Numbered from the stretch's first letter, positions 51,354 to 63,495 are shown. The stretch is 64,000 nt of DNA from Pseudoxanthobacter soli DSM 19599 (GCA_945898215.1 CAMDHY010000007.1:1-64000); one strand, 5' to 3'. Made by a program: numbers and translations. The notes: a model not told the origin generated them from the sequence alone.

Positions 51354-52307
51354 ATGGACACCACGACCCCGCGGGCGCTCTCGCCCTATCGCGTCTTCAC
51401 CGAGGGCGAGTGGGCGCGTCTGCGCGCCGATGCGCCGATGACGCTGTCGAAGGACGAGGTCGAGCGGCTGCAGAGCCTCAACGACCCGGTCTCCCTCGAC
51501 CAGGTGGAGAGCATCTACCTGCCGCTGTCGCGGCTGCTCTCCTTCTATGTCGAGGCGATGCAGGGCCTGCATGCCGCCACCGAGCGCTTCCTCGGCGACG
51601 ACAACATCCGCATCCCCTTCGTCATCGGCATCGCCGGCTCGGTCGCCGTCGGCAAGTCGACCACCGCCCGCGTGCTGCAGGCGCTGCTCGCCCGCTGGCC
51701 CTCGAGCCCGCGCGTCGCCCTCGTCACCACCGACGGCTTCCTCCTGCCGAACGCGGTGCTGGAGGCGGAGGGCCTGATGGAGCGCAAGGGTTTCCCCGAG
51801 AGCTACGACCTGCCGGCGCTGCTCGGCTTCCTCACCGACGTGAAGTCCGGCCGCCCGCATGTCTCCGCCCCCGTCTATTCCCACCTCGTCTACGACGTCG
51901 TGCCGGGCGAGACGGTGACGATCGAGGAGCCCGACATCCTCATCGTCGAGGGGCTCAACGTCCTGCAGACGCGCTCGCCGCCGAAGGACGCCAAGGCGAT
52001 CCCCTTCGTTTCCGACTTCTTCGATTTCTCGATCTACATCGACGCCGACGAGGCGGTCATCCACCGCTGGTACATCGAGCGCTTCATGCGCCTGAAGACC
52101 ACGCGCTTCCGCGACCCGCGCTCCTATTTCCACGGCTTCGCCGAGGTCTCCGAGGAGGAGGCGCTGCGGATCGCCGAGGGCCTCTGGCGGCGCATCAACC
52201 TCGTCAACCTGCGCGACAACATCCTGCCCACCCGGCCGCGCGCCGACCTCATCCTCGCCAAGGGCGAGAACCATGCGATCGAGAGCGTCTCGCTGCGCAA
52301 GCTGTGA
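51354..52307 (+). CDS. coaA: Pantothenate kinase, type I
   Basis: 317 residues from ATG 51354, close to the 316 of E. coli CoaA; an ATG at 51339 is possible. P-loop [17 protein letters not shown], the pantothenate region [25 protein letters not shown] and EGLNVLQT are present. It phosphorylates pantothenate, the first step of CoA synthesis. A position after hisFE is usual in Rhizobiales. Confidence 0.95.
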   Translation: MDTTTPRALSPYRVFTEGEWARLRADAPMTLSKDEVERLQSLNDPVSLDQVESIYLPLSRLLSFYVEAMQGLHAATERFLGDDNIRIPFVIGIAGSVAVGKSTTARVLQALLARWPSSPRVALVTTDGFLLPNAVLEAEGLMERKGFPESYDLPALLGFLTDVKSGRPHVSAPVYSHLVYDVVPGETVTIEEPDILIVEGLNVLQTRSPPKDAKAIPFVSDFFDFSIYIDADEAVIHRWYIERFMRLKTTRFRDPRSYFHGFAEVSEEEALRIAEGLWRRINLVNLRDNILPTRPRADLILAKGENHAIESVSLRKL

Positions 52308-52341
52308 GCGCCATCCCGACTGCCGCCGTGAAAGGGACCGC

Positions 52342-53040
52342 ATGCGCCCCCGCTCGCCCGTCGACCGCCTGATCCTCGCCCTCGACGTGCCGTCCGTCGC
52401 CGAGGCGCGCGCCGTCGTCGCCGAGACCGAGGGCGACGTCGGCGTCTACAAGGTCGGCCTCGAATTGATCTTCGCCGGCGGCGTTGACTTCGCCCGCGAG
52501 CTCGCCGCCTCCGGCAAGCGCGTCTTCCTCGACGCCAAGCTGCACGACATCGACAACACGGTGGCCGGCGCCGTGCGCTCGATCCGGTCGGTCGGAGCGA
52601 CCTTCCTGACGCTGCACGCGTATCCGAAGACGATGGCGGCCGCCGTCGCCGCCCGGGGCGACGCGCCGCTGGCGCTGCTCGCCGTCACCGTGCTCACCGC
52701 CTTCGACGACGCCGACCTCGCCGAGGCCGGCTACCGCGCCGGCGTCGCCGAGACGGTGGCGCTGCGCGCCGCCCAGGCGAAGGCCGCCGGCGTCGATGGC
52801 ATTGTCTGTTCGCCGCGTGAAGTGGCGGCGCTCAGGGCGCTGGTCGGCCCGGACGTGCTTCTGGTGACGCCGGGTGTCCGGCCGGCGGGGTCGGCTGCGG
52901 GGGACCAGAAGCGCGTCGCGACGCCCGCCGAGGCGATCCGGTCGGGGGCCGACATGGTCGTCGTCGGCCGGCCCATCATCGGGGCCGCGGACCGTCGTGC
53001 TGCCGCGCGCGCCATCGTCTCGGAACTAGCCGGCGCCTGA
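52342..53040 (+). CDS. pyrF: Orotidine 5'-phosphate decarboxylase
   Basis: 232 residues. A TIM barrel with the catalytic Asp-Lys array in [13 protein letters not shown], substrate-binding [12 protein letters not shown] and [18 protein letters not shown]. It makes UMP from OMP, the last step of de novo pyrimidine synthesis. AAAGGGA precedes the ATG by a few bases. It is 34 bases behind coaA. Confidence 0.96.
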   Translation: MRPRSPVDRLILALDVPSVAEARAVVAETEGDVGVYKVGLELIFAGGVDFARELAASGKRVFLDAKLHDIDNTVAGAVRSIRSVGATFLTLHAYPKTMAAAVAARGDAPLALLAVTVLTAFDDADLAEAGYRAGVAETVALRAAQAKAAGVDGIVCSPREVAALRALVGPDVLLVTPGVRPAGSAAGDQKRVATPAEAIRSGADMVVVGRPIIGAADRRAAARAIVSELAGA

Positions 53041-53120
53041 GACCCGGGACGGCACACTCTCGTCCCCGCAGGCCGGCGGCCCCGGGTAGCGCAGCGACCG
53101 TGAGGAACCGGCAGCCTGCC

Positions 53121-53510
53121 TCAGGATGGCGCTTTCAGGAAGGCGATGATCGCCGCCCTCTCCTCCGGCGAACGGATGCCACCGAACGGCTTCATGCCGT
53201 GGCCCGGCGCCACCGCGTCGGGGTTCTCGATGAATCGGTCGAGGGTCGCCTCGTCGAAGGTGACAGCGCCGTCGGCGAGGGCGGAGGAATAGTTGACGCC
53301 CTCGATCGAGCCGGAGGGGCGCCCGACGATGCCGGCGAGCGACGGCCCAAGCCGATTGTCCCCCTTGTTCACCGAGTGGCATGTCCGGCAGGCGTTGTTG
53401 AACAGCAGCATGCCGTCCTCGGCGGTGTCCTGCGCCCCGGCGCCGACGGCCGCGGGAAGGCACAGCACAGACGCGGCGGCCGTCAGCAGAATGCGGGATC
53501 GCAAGGCCAT
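53121..53510 (-). CDS. Class I c-type cytochrome, periplasmic
   Basis: 129 residues. A signal peptide (LLTAAASVLCLPAAVGAGA) is followed by one haem site CRTCH (41-45) and the distal Met in GHGMKPFGG (Met106). Single-haem size and GPSLAGIVGR suit a cytochrome c552/c556-like electron carrier. Its partner is unknown. It is divergent from the Rrf2 regulator across 193 bases that include a 10-bp palindrome, CGACCGGTCG (53554-53563), so co-regulation is possible. Confidence 0.92.
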   Translation of the reverse strand: MALRSRILLTAAASVLCLPAAVGAGAQDTAEDGMLLFNNACRTCHSVNKGDNRLGPSLAGIVGRPSGSIEGVNYSSALADGAVTFDEATLDRFIENPDAVAPGHGMKPFGGIRSPEERAAIIAFLKAPS

Positions 53511-53703
53511 CGCCTTCTCCGGCTAACGTCGCAACGCTTCGATCGCAAGGCAACGACCGGTCGGGCAGGATCGTTCCGCAAACCGTCCCGTATGACGGTC
53601 GGACAAAAAGCGGGATTGCCTTATGGTGAAACGGCTTGAATGCGTCTAGAAGTTCCTCCGGCTGTGGCGCGCCGGGCGCCGATTCGGCCGCGTCGGTGAT
53701 TGC

Positions 53704-54174
53704 ATGATCTCCCAGAAGGCGAAGTACGCATTCAAGGCGCTGTTCGCGCTCGCCGCCGCCGATGCCGAAGGCGGCCGTCAGATCCAGGAAATCGCGCTCG
53801 CCGAGAAGATTCCGCGCAACTTCCTCGAGCACATCCTGCTCGATCTGAAGCGGCACGGGCTCGTCTCGAGCCGGCGTGGCAAGAACGGCGGCTACCGCCT
53901 GCTCAAGCATCCGACGCAGATCACCGTCGGGCAGGTGCTGCGCATCGTCGACGGCCCGGTGGCGCCGCTGCCGTGCCTGTCGCGCACCGCCTACGACCGC
54001 TGCTCGGACTGCGTCGACGAGAACAACTGCCAGGTCCGCCGCGCCTTCGCCGACGTCTACCGGGCGCAGGTGGCGGTGCTCGATTCCCGCACCCTCGCCG
54101 ATGCCCTCGCCGCGGGTGATCCCGACGAGGCCGGCGCTGCGGCCGAGCCCTCGCGCCGTCTCGCCGTCGGCTGA
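53704..54174 (+). CDS. Rrf2-family regulator, probably Fe-S or redox sensing
   Basis: 156 residues. A winged HTH (YAFKALFALAAAD, IPRNFLEHILLDLKRHGLVS, RRGKNGGYRLLKHP) as in IscR, NsrR and RirA. Four cysteines at 91, 100, 103 and 109 (PCLSRTAYDRCSDCVDENNC) could hold an Fe-S cluster; the spacing is not that of IscR, so the ligand set may differ. Targets are not visible beyond the divergent cytochrome gene and itself. No suf or isc genes adjoin. Confidence 0.87.
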   Translation: MISQKAKYAFKALFALAAADAEGGRQIQEIALAEKIPRNFLEHILLDLKRHGLVSSRRGKNGGYRLLKHPTQITVGQVLRIVDGPVAPLPCLSRTAYDRCSDCVDENNCQVRRAFADVYRAQVAVLDSRTLADALAAGDPDEAGAAAEPSRRLAVG

Positions 54175-54361
54175 CGTCGACGCCCGAGACGCGAAAACGC
54201 CGCCGGCGGGTGCCGACGGCGCTTCCTCGACCTCTCGATCGGACAAGTCTCGACCGGCGTCGCAAGTCCGCGCGTCAGATCCGACCACGTCAGATCCGAT
54301 CCACGTCAGATCCGGTGACAGGCAGATCAAGGCCCCGGCGCGCCGCCCGCAGGCGGCCGGC
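54175..54361. other. Convergent gap between the Rrf2 gene and grxD with stem and repeats
   Basis: This 187-base gap has no gene. A GC-rich inverted stretch (about 54194-54225) could terminate the Rrf2 transcript, and a threefold 15-17 bp repeat follows (54273-54320). Confidence 0.5.
54273..54320. repeat. Threefold 15-17 bp tandem repeat
   Basis: Units starting CGTCAGATCCG occur at 54273, 54288 and 54304, with small variations at their 3' ends. It lies in the convergent gap before the grxD stop. It resembles the tandem duplication behind hisE in length and copy number. Confidence 0.8.
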
Positions 54362-54700
<339 letters not shown>

Positions 54701-54771
54701 CGGCTCACATCCTGCTTTTGCCGGCTCCCGGGCGCGCGCCGTCGGGAGCACGATGTTGGCGTCGGCCGGCC

Positions 54772-55062
54772 TCAGCCGCCGTCCGCACCCGCGGCCACCT
54801 TGCGGGCGCCCTTGGCCCCCGGGCCCTTCTTCTTCGGCGTCAGATACTGCCGGAGCTTGGCGTTCTTCACGCGGAAGATCCGCATCATGCCCGCCGCGCG
54901 CAGCGTCGGCATGGTCTCGCGGATCGCGAGGCCCGCCTGCTTGACCGCCTCCTCCGACGCCGAGGCGTCGGTGAAGACGGCGGCGTTCTTCGTGAAGGTG
55001 GAGATCGCCGTGTGCAGATCCTCCGCCGATACCTCAACCATCGGCTTCTTGCGGTCACCCAT
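54772..55062 (-). CDS. Small protein of unknown function between bolA and grxD
   Basis: 96 residues, not recognised. It has an acidic first half ([15 protein letters not shown]), a helical centre and a strongly basic tail ([16 protein letters not shown]), suggesting a nucleic-acid or protein-binding extension. It is read in the same direction as bolA and grxD, with gaps of 42 and 71 bases, and its composition is like its neighbours, so it is likely real. No function is proposed. Confidence 0.65.
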   Translation of the reverse strand: MGDRKKPMVEVSAEDLHTAISTFTKNAAVFTDASASEEAVKQAGLAIRETMPTLRAAGMMRIFRVKNAKLRQYLTPKKKGPGAKGARKVAAGADGG

Positions 55063-55104
55063 CGTCGGCCCCTGTCCTTCTAATCGTTTGACCGCGCGCG
55101 GTCG

Positions 55105-55341
55105 TTAGGCGTCGGGAGCGGCCGTCTGCAGCGCCAGCGCGTGCAACTGGCCGCCCATGGAACCTTTCAGCGCCTCATAGACCATCTGGTGCTGCTGCAC
55201 CCGGGTCTTGCCGGCGAACTGTGATGAGACGACGACGGCGGCATAGTGGTCACCGTCGCCGGCGAGATCGCGGATCTCCACCCGCGCGTCCGGAAGCGCC
55301 GCCTTGATCAGCGCCTCGATCTCGCGGGCATCCATCGCCAT
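55105..55341 (-). CDS. BolA-family protein
   Basis: 78 residues. A class II KH-like BolA fold: EIEALIKAALPDARVEIRDL, the VVVSSQFAGKTRVQQHQMVY segment with the conserved His, and a short C-terminus. The size and sequence suit the IbaG/BolA3 type working with CGFS glutaredoxins. It is 9 bases behind purL, and grxD follows two genes on. Start at ATG 55341, or two codons in. Confidence 0.9.
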   Translation of the reverse strand: MAMDAREIEALIKAALPDARVEIRDLAGDGDHYAAVVVSSQFAGKTRVQQHQMVYEALKGSMGGQLHALALQTAAPDA

Positions 55342-55350
55342 CGTCGGTCC

Positions 55351-57552
<2,202 letters not shown>

Positions 57553-57753
57553 TCCGGACTCCGGCGGGCCGCAAGGGCGGCGCGGACGAGCGCGTGGCGG
57601 GCGGGCCACGCGCCGGGATAGGCGAGGGGCGTTGCCCCGTCAACAGCGCCGCCGTCCGTCGGGGCCGGCGCCGATGCCGCGGCGCGGCCGGACGGTATCG
57701 CGCTTGCGCCGGCCGGGCGCTGGGATCAGCATCGCGCGGGCGAACGACGGGCG

Positions 57754-60249
57754 ATGGGGACGGGCGTGACGGGGGCTGGAGAGCGCAGGAAAGAGCGGGG
57801 CGCGGTCGTCCCGGCTCGCCGGGGGCCGGTGGCGCCGCTGTGCGCCCTGCTGATGGCGGTCGTGCTTCTCCTCGCCGGCCAGATGTCGCCGCTGCTCGCG
57901 ACGCCGGCGCTCGCCCAGAGCGCGCCGGCAGCCGCCGACGGCACGGCCACCGCAAACTCCGACGCCGCGGATGCTGCCGCCGCCGACACCGCGGCCGCCA
58001 AGGCACTGTCCGATCTCGTCGAGGCAGCCAAGAAGCAGGGCGCGACGGTCCTCGTCATCGCCCCGCCGGCCCCGGCGGCCCCGGCCGAGGCGGAGCCGCC
58101 TCAGACCTTCGTGCGCTCGCTCATGCACGTGCGCCAGGCGATCCTCAACATCGCCGACAATATTCCCCGCCACATCGCGGCCCTGCCCGACACTCTCCGC
58201 ACGGCGCGCGAGGGGGGCTTCTTCGAACGCGTCCGCCTCTCGGTCTCGATCGCCTTCGCGGCGATCCTCGTCGGCTTCGCCGCGATGCTGACGTGGCGCC
58301 GCTTCGGGCACGCGAAGCTCGACGCGTTGCCGATCGCCCATCCGCAGGACCGCGCCGACCGGTTGTCCTACCTGCTGTTGCGGGCGCTGGGCATGGCGGT
58401 CGGGATGGCCTTCTTCCTCGTCGCCGGCGGAGCGGTGGTGGTGGCGTTCTCCGAGGACGTGCATCAGGCCCGCCGGGTGCTGCAGGTGTTCCTCTTGCCG
58501 GTGGCGGCAGTGCTGTTCGTGCGCCTGCTCGTCTCGATCGCGCTCGCCCCGGGCGCCGCCGAGTTCCGGCTGATGCCGCTCGGCGACCGCGCCGCCGGGC
58601 GCATGGCGCTCCTGCTGGAGGTGACGGCCGCCATCGCCGCCCTGTTCGCGGCGGTCGTCTGGTGGATGGTGACGATGGAGTTCCCCCGCTCCGTCTACCG
58701 GCTCACCGGCCTCGTCGGCATCGCCGTCGTCGCGATGATGCTGTGTGCCGCCGTCTTCACCCTGAAGCGCCACCTCGACGTCGCCGCCCTGACGGGCGCG
58801 ATCGAAAGCTACGAGATCCCGGCGCGCCGCATCATCGCGCGCTGGTGGCACGTTGTCGTCATCGTCGGCATCGTCGTCGCCTCCACCGTCGCCGTGCTGC
58901 GCCTGCTGCTCGACCTCGAGCGGCCGGTGATGCCGGTGTTCGGCCCCTTCGCCGTCGTCGCCGTGGCGATGCTGATCCACGCCGTGCTCCTGCTCGTCAT
59001 CGACCGCACCCTGAAGGTGCCGACATCCGTCGCCGTGCCGCCGCTGCCGGGCGGCGACGGTCCGCCGCCGCGTCTCGATCCCGCCGCCGAAGCGGCGGTC
59101 GCCCAGACGGTCGGCAGCGAGGTCGCCTACGAGCGGGCGAACATCCTGCACGGCCTCGCCGAGCACGCCGCCCTCATCGCCACCCTCGTCGGCGCCATCG
59201 TCGCCATCCTGTGGACGTGGGGCGTCGACGTCTTCGACGCCGAGGGCATCGTCAGCCACGCCGCCGGCTTCGTGCTGATCGTCGTCGTCGCCATGCTCGC
59301 CTACCGGGCGGTCAGGCTCTGGCTCGACCGCGAGATCGCGGTGGAATGGCTGGCGGCGCAGGAGGAGGTGGCGCGCGGCGCCTCGGCCTCCGTCATCGGC
59401 GCAAACACGCGCCTCGGCACGCTCCTGTCGATTGTCCGGAACTTCCTTTTGTTCGCCATTATCGGCCTCGCCGCGATGATGGCACTGTCGCAGCTCGGCG
59501 TGCCGATCACGCCGCTGTTCGCTGGCGCCGGCGTGGTCGGCCTCGCCATCGGTTTCGGCGCCCAGAGCCTGATCAAGGACATGTTCTCCGGCATGTTCTA
59601 CCTGATCGACGACGCCTTCCGCCTCGGCGAGTACATCGACATCGGCGCCGCCAAGGGCACGGTGGAGAAGATCTCCATCCGCTCCTTCCAGCTGCGCCAC
59701 CAGAACGGCCCGCTCAACACCGTGCCGTTCGGCGAGATCCAGCGCCTCACCAACTTCTCGCGCGACTGGGTGATCGTGAAGCTGCCGGTGCGCGTCACCT
59801 ACGACACGCCGGTGAGCAAGCTCAGCCGCGTCGTCAAGGCGCTGTCGAAGGAGCTCCTCACCGACGAGGACATCGGCCACATGTTCCTCGAGCCTTTGAA
59901 GTCGCAGGGCGTCTACCAGATGGAGGACTCGGCCATGGTCATCCGTCTCAAGTTCAAGACCCGGCCGGACGACCAGTTCGTCGTCAAGCGCGTCGTCTAC
60001 GCCAAGATCCGCGAGGCGTTCGAGCGCGAGGGCATCCACTTCGCCCACCGCAACGTCACCGTCTTCATCGGCAATCCGGAGGCGCTCAGGCCGGGAGAGA
60101 CGCCGCCGGGCGCGGCGACAGCGGCGCCACCGACCCAGCCGGGCGTCATCCCGGCTGCCGCCATCGCCGCCGCCGCCTCGGCCGCCGGCCCGATCTTCGA
60201 CGACGAAGCGCTCGCCTTCGACGACGACGATCCGGCCGAAGCGCGCTGA
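57754..60249 (+). CDS. Large MscS-family mechanosensitive channel
   Basis: 831 residues. A signal peptide (LLMAVVLLLAGQMSPLLATP), an Ala-rich periplasmic portion, roughly ten helices, then the MscS core: the pore helix with AGAGVVGLAIGFGAQSLIKD, then MFSGMFYLIDDAFRLGEYID and VPFGEIQRLTNFSRDW. The tail beyond about 790 is Ala/Pro-rich and acidic. It opens on membrane tension to release solutes in osmotic downshock. The extra N-terminal helices resemble MscK/YbdG-like large homologues. It is divergent from purL. Confidence 0.9.
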   Translation: MGTGVTGAGERRKERGAVVPARRGPVAPLCALLMAVVLLLAGQMSPLLATPALAQSAPAAADGTATANSDAADAAAADTAAAKALSDLVEAAKKQGATVLVIAPPAPAAPAEAEPPQTFVRSLMHVRQAILNIADNIPRHIAALPDTLRTAREGGFFERVRLSVSIAFAAILVGFAAMLTWRRFGHAKLDALPIAHPQDRADRLSYLLLRALGMAVGMAFFLVAGGAVVVAFSEDVHQARRVLQVFLLPVAAVLFVRLLVSIALAPGAAEFRLMPLGDRAAGRMALLLEVTAAIAALFAAVVWWMVTMEFPRSVYRLTGLVGIAVVAMMLCAAVFTLKRHLDVAALTGAIESYEIPARRIIARWWHVVVIVGIVVASTVAVLRLLLDLERPVMPVFGPFAVVAVAMLIHAVLLLVIDRTLKVPTSVAVPPLPGGDGPPPRLDPAAEAAVAQTVGSEVAYERANILHGLAEHAALIATLVGAIVAILWTWGVDVFDAEGIVSHAAGFVLIVVVAMLAYRAVRLWLDREIAVEWLAAQEEVARGASASVIGANTRLGTLLSIVRNFLLFAIIGLAAMMALSQLGVPITPLFAGAGVVGLAIGFGAQSLIKDMFSGMFYLIDDAFRLGEYIDIGAAKGTVEKISIRSFQLRHQNGPLNTVPFGEIQRLTNFSRDWVIVKLPVRVTYDTPVSKLSRVVKALSKELLTDEDIGHMFLEPLKSQGVYQMEDSAMVIRLKFKTRPDDQFVVKRVVYAKIREAFEREGIHFAHRNVTVFIGNPEALRPGETPPGAATAAPPTQPGVIPAAAIAAAASAAGPIFDDEALAFDDDDPAEAR

Positions 60250-60385
60250 CGGCGGCTGGCCACGGCGTCCGCGCCGCGCACAGGTTGCCGAGAACACGCC
60301 ATCGTTCGTTGACGCCGTCGCGCCGTCGCCCGATGCAGGGCACGGTGCAGACAGAACCGGGTCGAGCCTGGCGGGGAGGGGTCCC

Positions 60386-61282
60386 ATGCAGATCATGACA
60401 GCCGTACGCCGCCCGGCGGCGGGGATCGCGACGCTCCTGCTGGCGGCGGCGCTCGCCGTGCCGGACGGCCCGGCCCGGGCCGGCGACGTCGCAAAGCCGC
60501 AGATCGTCGGCGGCGAGAAGGCGGCGCCCGGCGAGTTCCCGTGGCAGGTGGCGCTCCTCGACGGCTCGGTCGGCAACACCTTCGACGCCCAGTTCTGCGG
60601 CGGCGCGCTGATCTCGGAGCGCTGGGTGGCGACGGCGGCCCACTGCGTCTTCGACGGCCGCGTCGAGCCGCCGAGCGCCGTCGACATCCTCGTCGGCACC
60701 ATCAGCCTGAAGAGCGGCGGCGTCCGGATCGACGTCGACACCATCGTCGTCCACCCCCGCTACGACGAGCGCACCAGCGAGAACGACATCGCGCTGCTGC
60801 GCCTCGTCGAGCCCGTCGACGTGGAAACGCTGCCGCCCGTCACCCTCGGCGAGGAGACGGCGCTCACGGCCGCCGGCACGCTCGCCACCGCCATCGGCTG
60901 GGGCGACACACTGGTGAAGGGCGAGCGCTTCCCCGTTGACCTGCGCAAGGTGAACGTGCCGATCGTCACCAACCGCGTCTGCAACGGCCCGCGCTCCTAT
61001 GCCGGCGAGGTGAAGACCAAGATGCTGTGCGCCGGCTTGGCCGCCGGCGGCAAGGATTCCTGCCAGGGCGACAGCGGCGGTCCGCTCGTCGTCCCCGACG
61101 GCGACGGCGGCTTCGCGCTCGCCGGCATCACTTCGTGGGGGGCGCGGTGCGCCGCACCGAACAAATACGGCGTCTATACCCGCGTCGCGCGCTTCGCGAC
61201 GTGGATCGAAAAGGTCGTCGCCGCCCCGCGCCGGGCGCCCGCGGCAGGGGTGTCCACTGCCGTGCGCGCCACCGCGCCTTGA
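60386..61282 (+). CDS. Trypsin-like serine protease, secreted
   Basis: 298 residues. Signal peptide IATLLLAAALAVPDGPARA; mature start near PQIVGGEKAAPGEFPWQVAL. The full chymotrypsin triad is present: His in TAAHC, Asp in ENDIALLRL and Ser in CQGDSGGPLV. Disulfide cysteines sit as in trypsin. IVGG after a short propeptide suggests a zymogen cleaved to activate. S1A enzymes this close to animal trypsin are less usual in alphaproteobacteria. It lies on the same strand between the MscS-like gene and fabI. Confidence 0.92.
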   Translation: MQIMTAVRRPAAGIATLLLAAALAVPDGPARAGDVAKPQIVGGEKAAPGEFPWQVALLDGSVGNTFDAQFCGGALISERWVATAAHCVFDGRVEPPSAVDILVGTISLKSGGVRIDVDTIVVHPRYDERTSENDIALLRLVEPVDVETLPPVTLGEETALTAAGTLATAIGWGDTLVKGERFPVDLRKVNVPIVTNRVCNGPRSYAGEVKTKMLCAGLAAGGKDSCQGDSGGPLVVPDGDGGFALAGITSWGARCAAPNKYGVYTRVARFATWIEKVVAAPRRAPAAGVSTAVRATAP

Positions 61283-61354
61283 AGCCGCCCGTCCGGTCGT
61301 GCCATAGGAAGGCGCCCCGGCCGCCCGGCCGTGGGCGCTCCGGAGACGGTGATC

Positions 61355-62173
61355 ATGGCGGATAATCCAGGTCTGATGAGCGGGAAGCGGGGCCTCGTCT
61401 TCGGCGTCGCCAACAACCGCTCCATCGCTTGGGGCATCGCCAGGGCGCTCGCCGCCCACGGCGCCGAGATCGCCCTCACCTACCAGGGCGATGCGCTCAG
61501 GAAGCGCGTCGAGCCGCTCGCCGCCGAAATCGGCGCTCGCGTCGTCGGTCACTGCGACGTCACCGAGCCGGCTACCATCGACGCGGTGTTCGAGGCGGTC
61601 GAGGCCGACTGGGGCTCGATCGACTTCGTCGTCCACTGCGTCGCCTTCTCCGACAAGGACCAGCTCGACGGTCGCTATGTCGACACGACGCCCGACAACT
61701 TCGCGAAAACGTTGCAGATCTCCTGCTACTCGTTCACCGCGATCGCACAGCGGGCCGAGAAACTGATGACGAACGGCGGCTCGCTCCTGACGCTCACCTA
61801 CTACGGCGCCGAGAAGGTGATGCCGCACTACAACGTCATGGGCATCGCCAAGGCGGCGCTGGAGGCGAGCGTGCGCTACCTCGCCGTCGACCTCGGGCCA
61901 AAGGCGATCCGCGTCAACGCCATCTCCGCCGGCCCGATCAAGACGCTCGCCGCCTCCGGCATCGGCGACTTCCGCTACATCCTGAAGTGGAACGAGTACA
62001 ACGCGCCCCTGAAGCGCACGGTGTCGATCGACGAGGTCGGCGACGCCGCGCTCTATCTGCTGTCGACGCTGTCGCGCGGCGTCACCGGCGAGATCCACCA
62101 TGTCGATTCGGGCTATCACGTCGTCGGCATGAAGGCCGTCGACGCACCCGACATCTCGGTCGTGAAGGACTGA
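61355..62173 (+). CDS. fabI: Enoyl-[acyl-carrier-protein] reductase (NADH) FabI
   Basis: 272 residues. GVANNRSIAWGIARALAAHG at the N-terminus and the Tyr-x6-Lys site in HYNVMGIAKAALEASVRYLA, then SAGPIKTLAASGIGDF. It reduces enoyl-ACP in the last step of fatty-acid elongation. GGAGA precedes ATG 61355. A histidine phosphatase gene follows after 53 bases, as commonly seen in Rhizobiales. Confidence 0.95.
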   Translation: MADNPGLMSGKRGLVFGVANNRSIAWGIARALAAHGAEIALTYQGDALRKRVEPLAAEIGARVVGHCDVTEPATIDAVFEAVEADWGSIDFVVHCVAFSDKDQLDGRYVDTTPDNFAKTLQISCYSFTAIAQRAEKLMTNGGSLLTLTYYGAEKVMPHYNVMGIAKAALEASVRYLAVDLGPKAIRVNAISAGPIKTLAASGIGDFRYILKWNEYNAPLKRTVSIDEVGDAALYLLSTLSRGVTGEIHHVDSGYHVVGMKAVDAPDISVVKD

Positions 62174-62226
62174 GGCCGCCGCCCGACACCTTCACCGGCC
62201 GAACGGCCCGCTCGGGAGACCCGACG

Positions 62227-62826
62227 ATGCGGACCTTGCCGACGCTCATCCACATCCGCCACGGCCAGACCGACTGGAACGCCGAGAGCCGTCTGCAGGG
62301 TCAGCAGGACATCCCGCTGAACCCGCACGGCCGCGCCCAGGCGGCCCGCAACGGCCGAGTCCTCGCCGATCACCTCGAGGCCGCCGGCCTCGACCCCGAC
62401 ACGCTCGACTGGATCGCCTCGCCGCTCGGCCGCGCCCGCGAGACGATGGAGATCGTCCGCGATGCCGCCGGCCTGGCGCCGACCGCCTACCGCCTCGAGC
62501 CGCAGCTGAAGGAAGTGACCTTCGGTACCTGGGAAGGCTTCACCATCCCCGAGCTGAAGCTGCGGGATCCCGTCGGGGTGGCGGCGCGGCGGGCCGACAA
62601 GTGGGGGTTCGTGCCGCCCGGCGGCGAAAGCTACGCCATGCTGTCGGCGCGCATCGCGGTGTGGCTGCGCCACGTCGAGCGGCCGGCGGTGATCGTCTCG
62701 CACGGCGGCGTGCAGCGCGTTCTCGAAGGCCTGCTGCTCGACCGTCCGACCGCCGAGATCCCCAATCTCGACGTCCCCCAGGACCGCTTCGTCGTCTACC
62801 GCGCCGGAAAGGCCGAGTGGCTGTGA
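62227..62826 (+). CDS. Histidine phosphatase family protein (phosphoglycerate-mutase-like)
   Basis: 199 residues. The catalytic RHG motif in HIRHGQTDWNAESRLQGQQD, the acid Glu region VTFGTWEGFTIPEL, and the second His in VIVSHGGVQRVLEG. Whether it acts as a mutase or a phosphatase cannot be told. GGGAG lies before ATG 62227. The bases after its stop carry degenerate repeats of the gene end. Confidence 0.9.
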   Translation: MRTLPTLIHIRHGQTDWNAESRLQGQQDIPLNPHGRAQAARNGRVLADHLEAAGLDPDTLDWIASPLGRARETMEIVRDAAGLAPTAYRLEPQLKEVTFGTWEGFTIPELKLRDPVGVAARRADKWGFVPPGGESYAMLSARIAVWLRHVERPAVIVSHGGVQRVLEGLLLDRPTAEIPNLDVPQDRFVVYRAGKAEWL

Positions 62827-63115
62827 ACGGCGGAGAGCCGTGGGCGGCGGAGTGATACGAGCGGCGGAGTGGCCGTGAGCAGCCATGTGCTGTGAGCGGC
62901 GCGATGACGTGAGCAGCCTACCGGTTCTCCCGGCCGAAGGCGGGGGGAAGGTGGCGCGCAGCGCCGGATGAGGGCTGCCAGACGACGTCGGGCGGAACCC
63001 GCCTCACAGCTGCGTCGAGGCGCAGAACGAAAGTGCGCGCCGCTCTCGCGGCGCGGCACTCATACGCCCTTCAGGCACCGTCTCCGGCTTTAGCGGGAGA
63101 AGGAGAGAGGGCGGA
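62827..63115. other. 289-base gap with degenerate repeats of the preceding gene's end
   Basis: Directly behind the phosphatase stop, units such as GCTGTGAACGGCGGAG recur in altered form several times up to about 62920 (CGGCGGAG three times, GTGAGCAGC twice). A strong stem (63036-63055) follows near the cspA side. No gene is supported. Confidence 0.55.
63036..63055. terminator. Bidirectional GC stem-loop between the phosphatase gene and cspA
   Basis: CGCGCCGC (63036-63043) and GCGGCGCG (63048-63055) pair perfectly around a TCTC loop, between two convergent genes. A T-run is absent. Position and stability suggest a shared transcription end. Confidence 0.4.
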
Positions 63116-63316
63116 TCAGACCTTGAGGTTGCCGGCCGAGGTCTTGCCGCGCTCGGTCAGGAGATCATAGGTGATCTGCTGGCCCTCGATCAGGTTGGTG
63201 ATGTTGGCCTTCTGCAGCGCGGTGATGTGCACGAACACGTCGCGCGAGCCGTCGCTCGGCTGAATGAAGCCGTAGCCCTTCTGAACGTTGAACCACTTCA
63301 CGGTACCGGTCGCCAT
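63116..63316 (-). CDS. cspA: Cold-shock protein, CspA family
   Basis: 66 residues, one OB fold. RNP1 is KGYGFIQ and RNP2 is VFVHIT; the start TGTVKWFNVQKGYGF is diagnostic. It binds single-stranded RNA/DNA as an RNA chaperone. AGGAG lies near the ATG. Alphaproteobacteria have several paralogues, and whether this one is cold-induced cannot be seen. Confidence 0.95.
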   Translation of the reverse strand: MATGTVKWFNVQKGYGFIQPSDGSRDVFVHITALQKANITNLIEGQQITYDLLTERGKTSAGNLKV

Positions 63317-63495
63317 CGCGGACTCCTGCTCGGCGCGTCAATCGGGGAGCCGGAAAAGAGATACGCGCATCCGGCCGAACTGCGAATTCTGCGGTTCGCC
63401 TGGACCTTGGCGCCGCAGCGCGCGGGTCGGCACGGCACGCCGGTAGAAAGGTCGCACCCTAAATTTGCGGCCCGATGCTTCGTGAGTCAATTCGC

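Noticed and set aside
57594-60744. Long alternative and antisense frames over the MscS-like gene
   Set aside because: Rich in Arg/Pro/Gly or Asp/His/Glu, typical shadows of a high-GC gene; the 57754 frame has clear MscS motifs.
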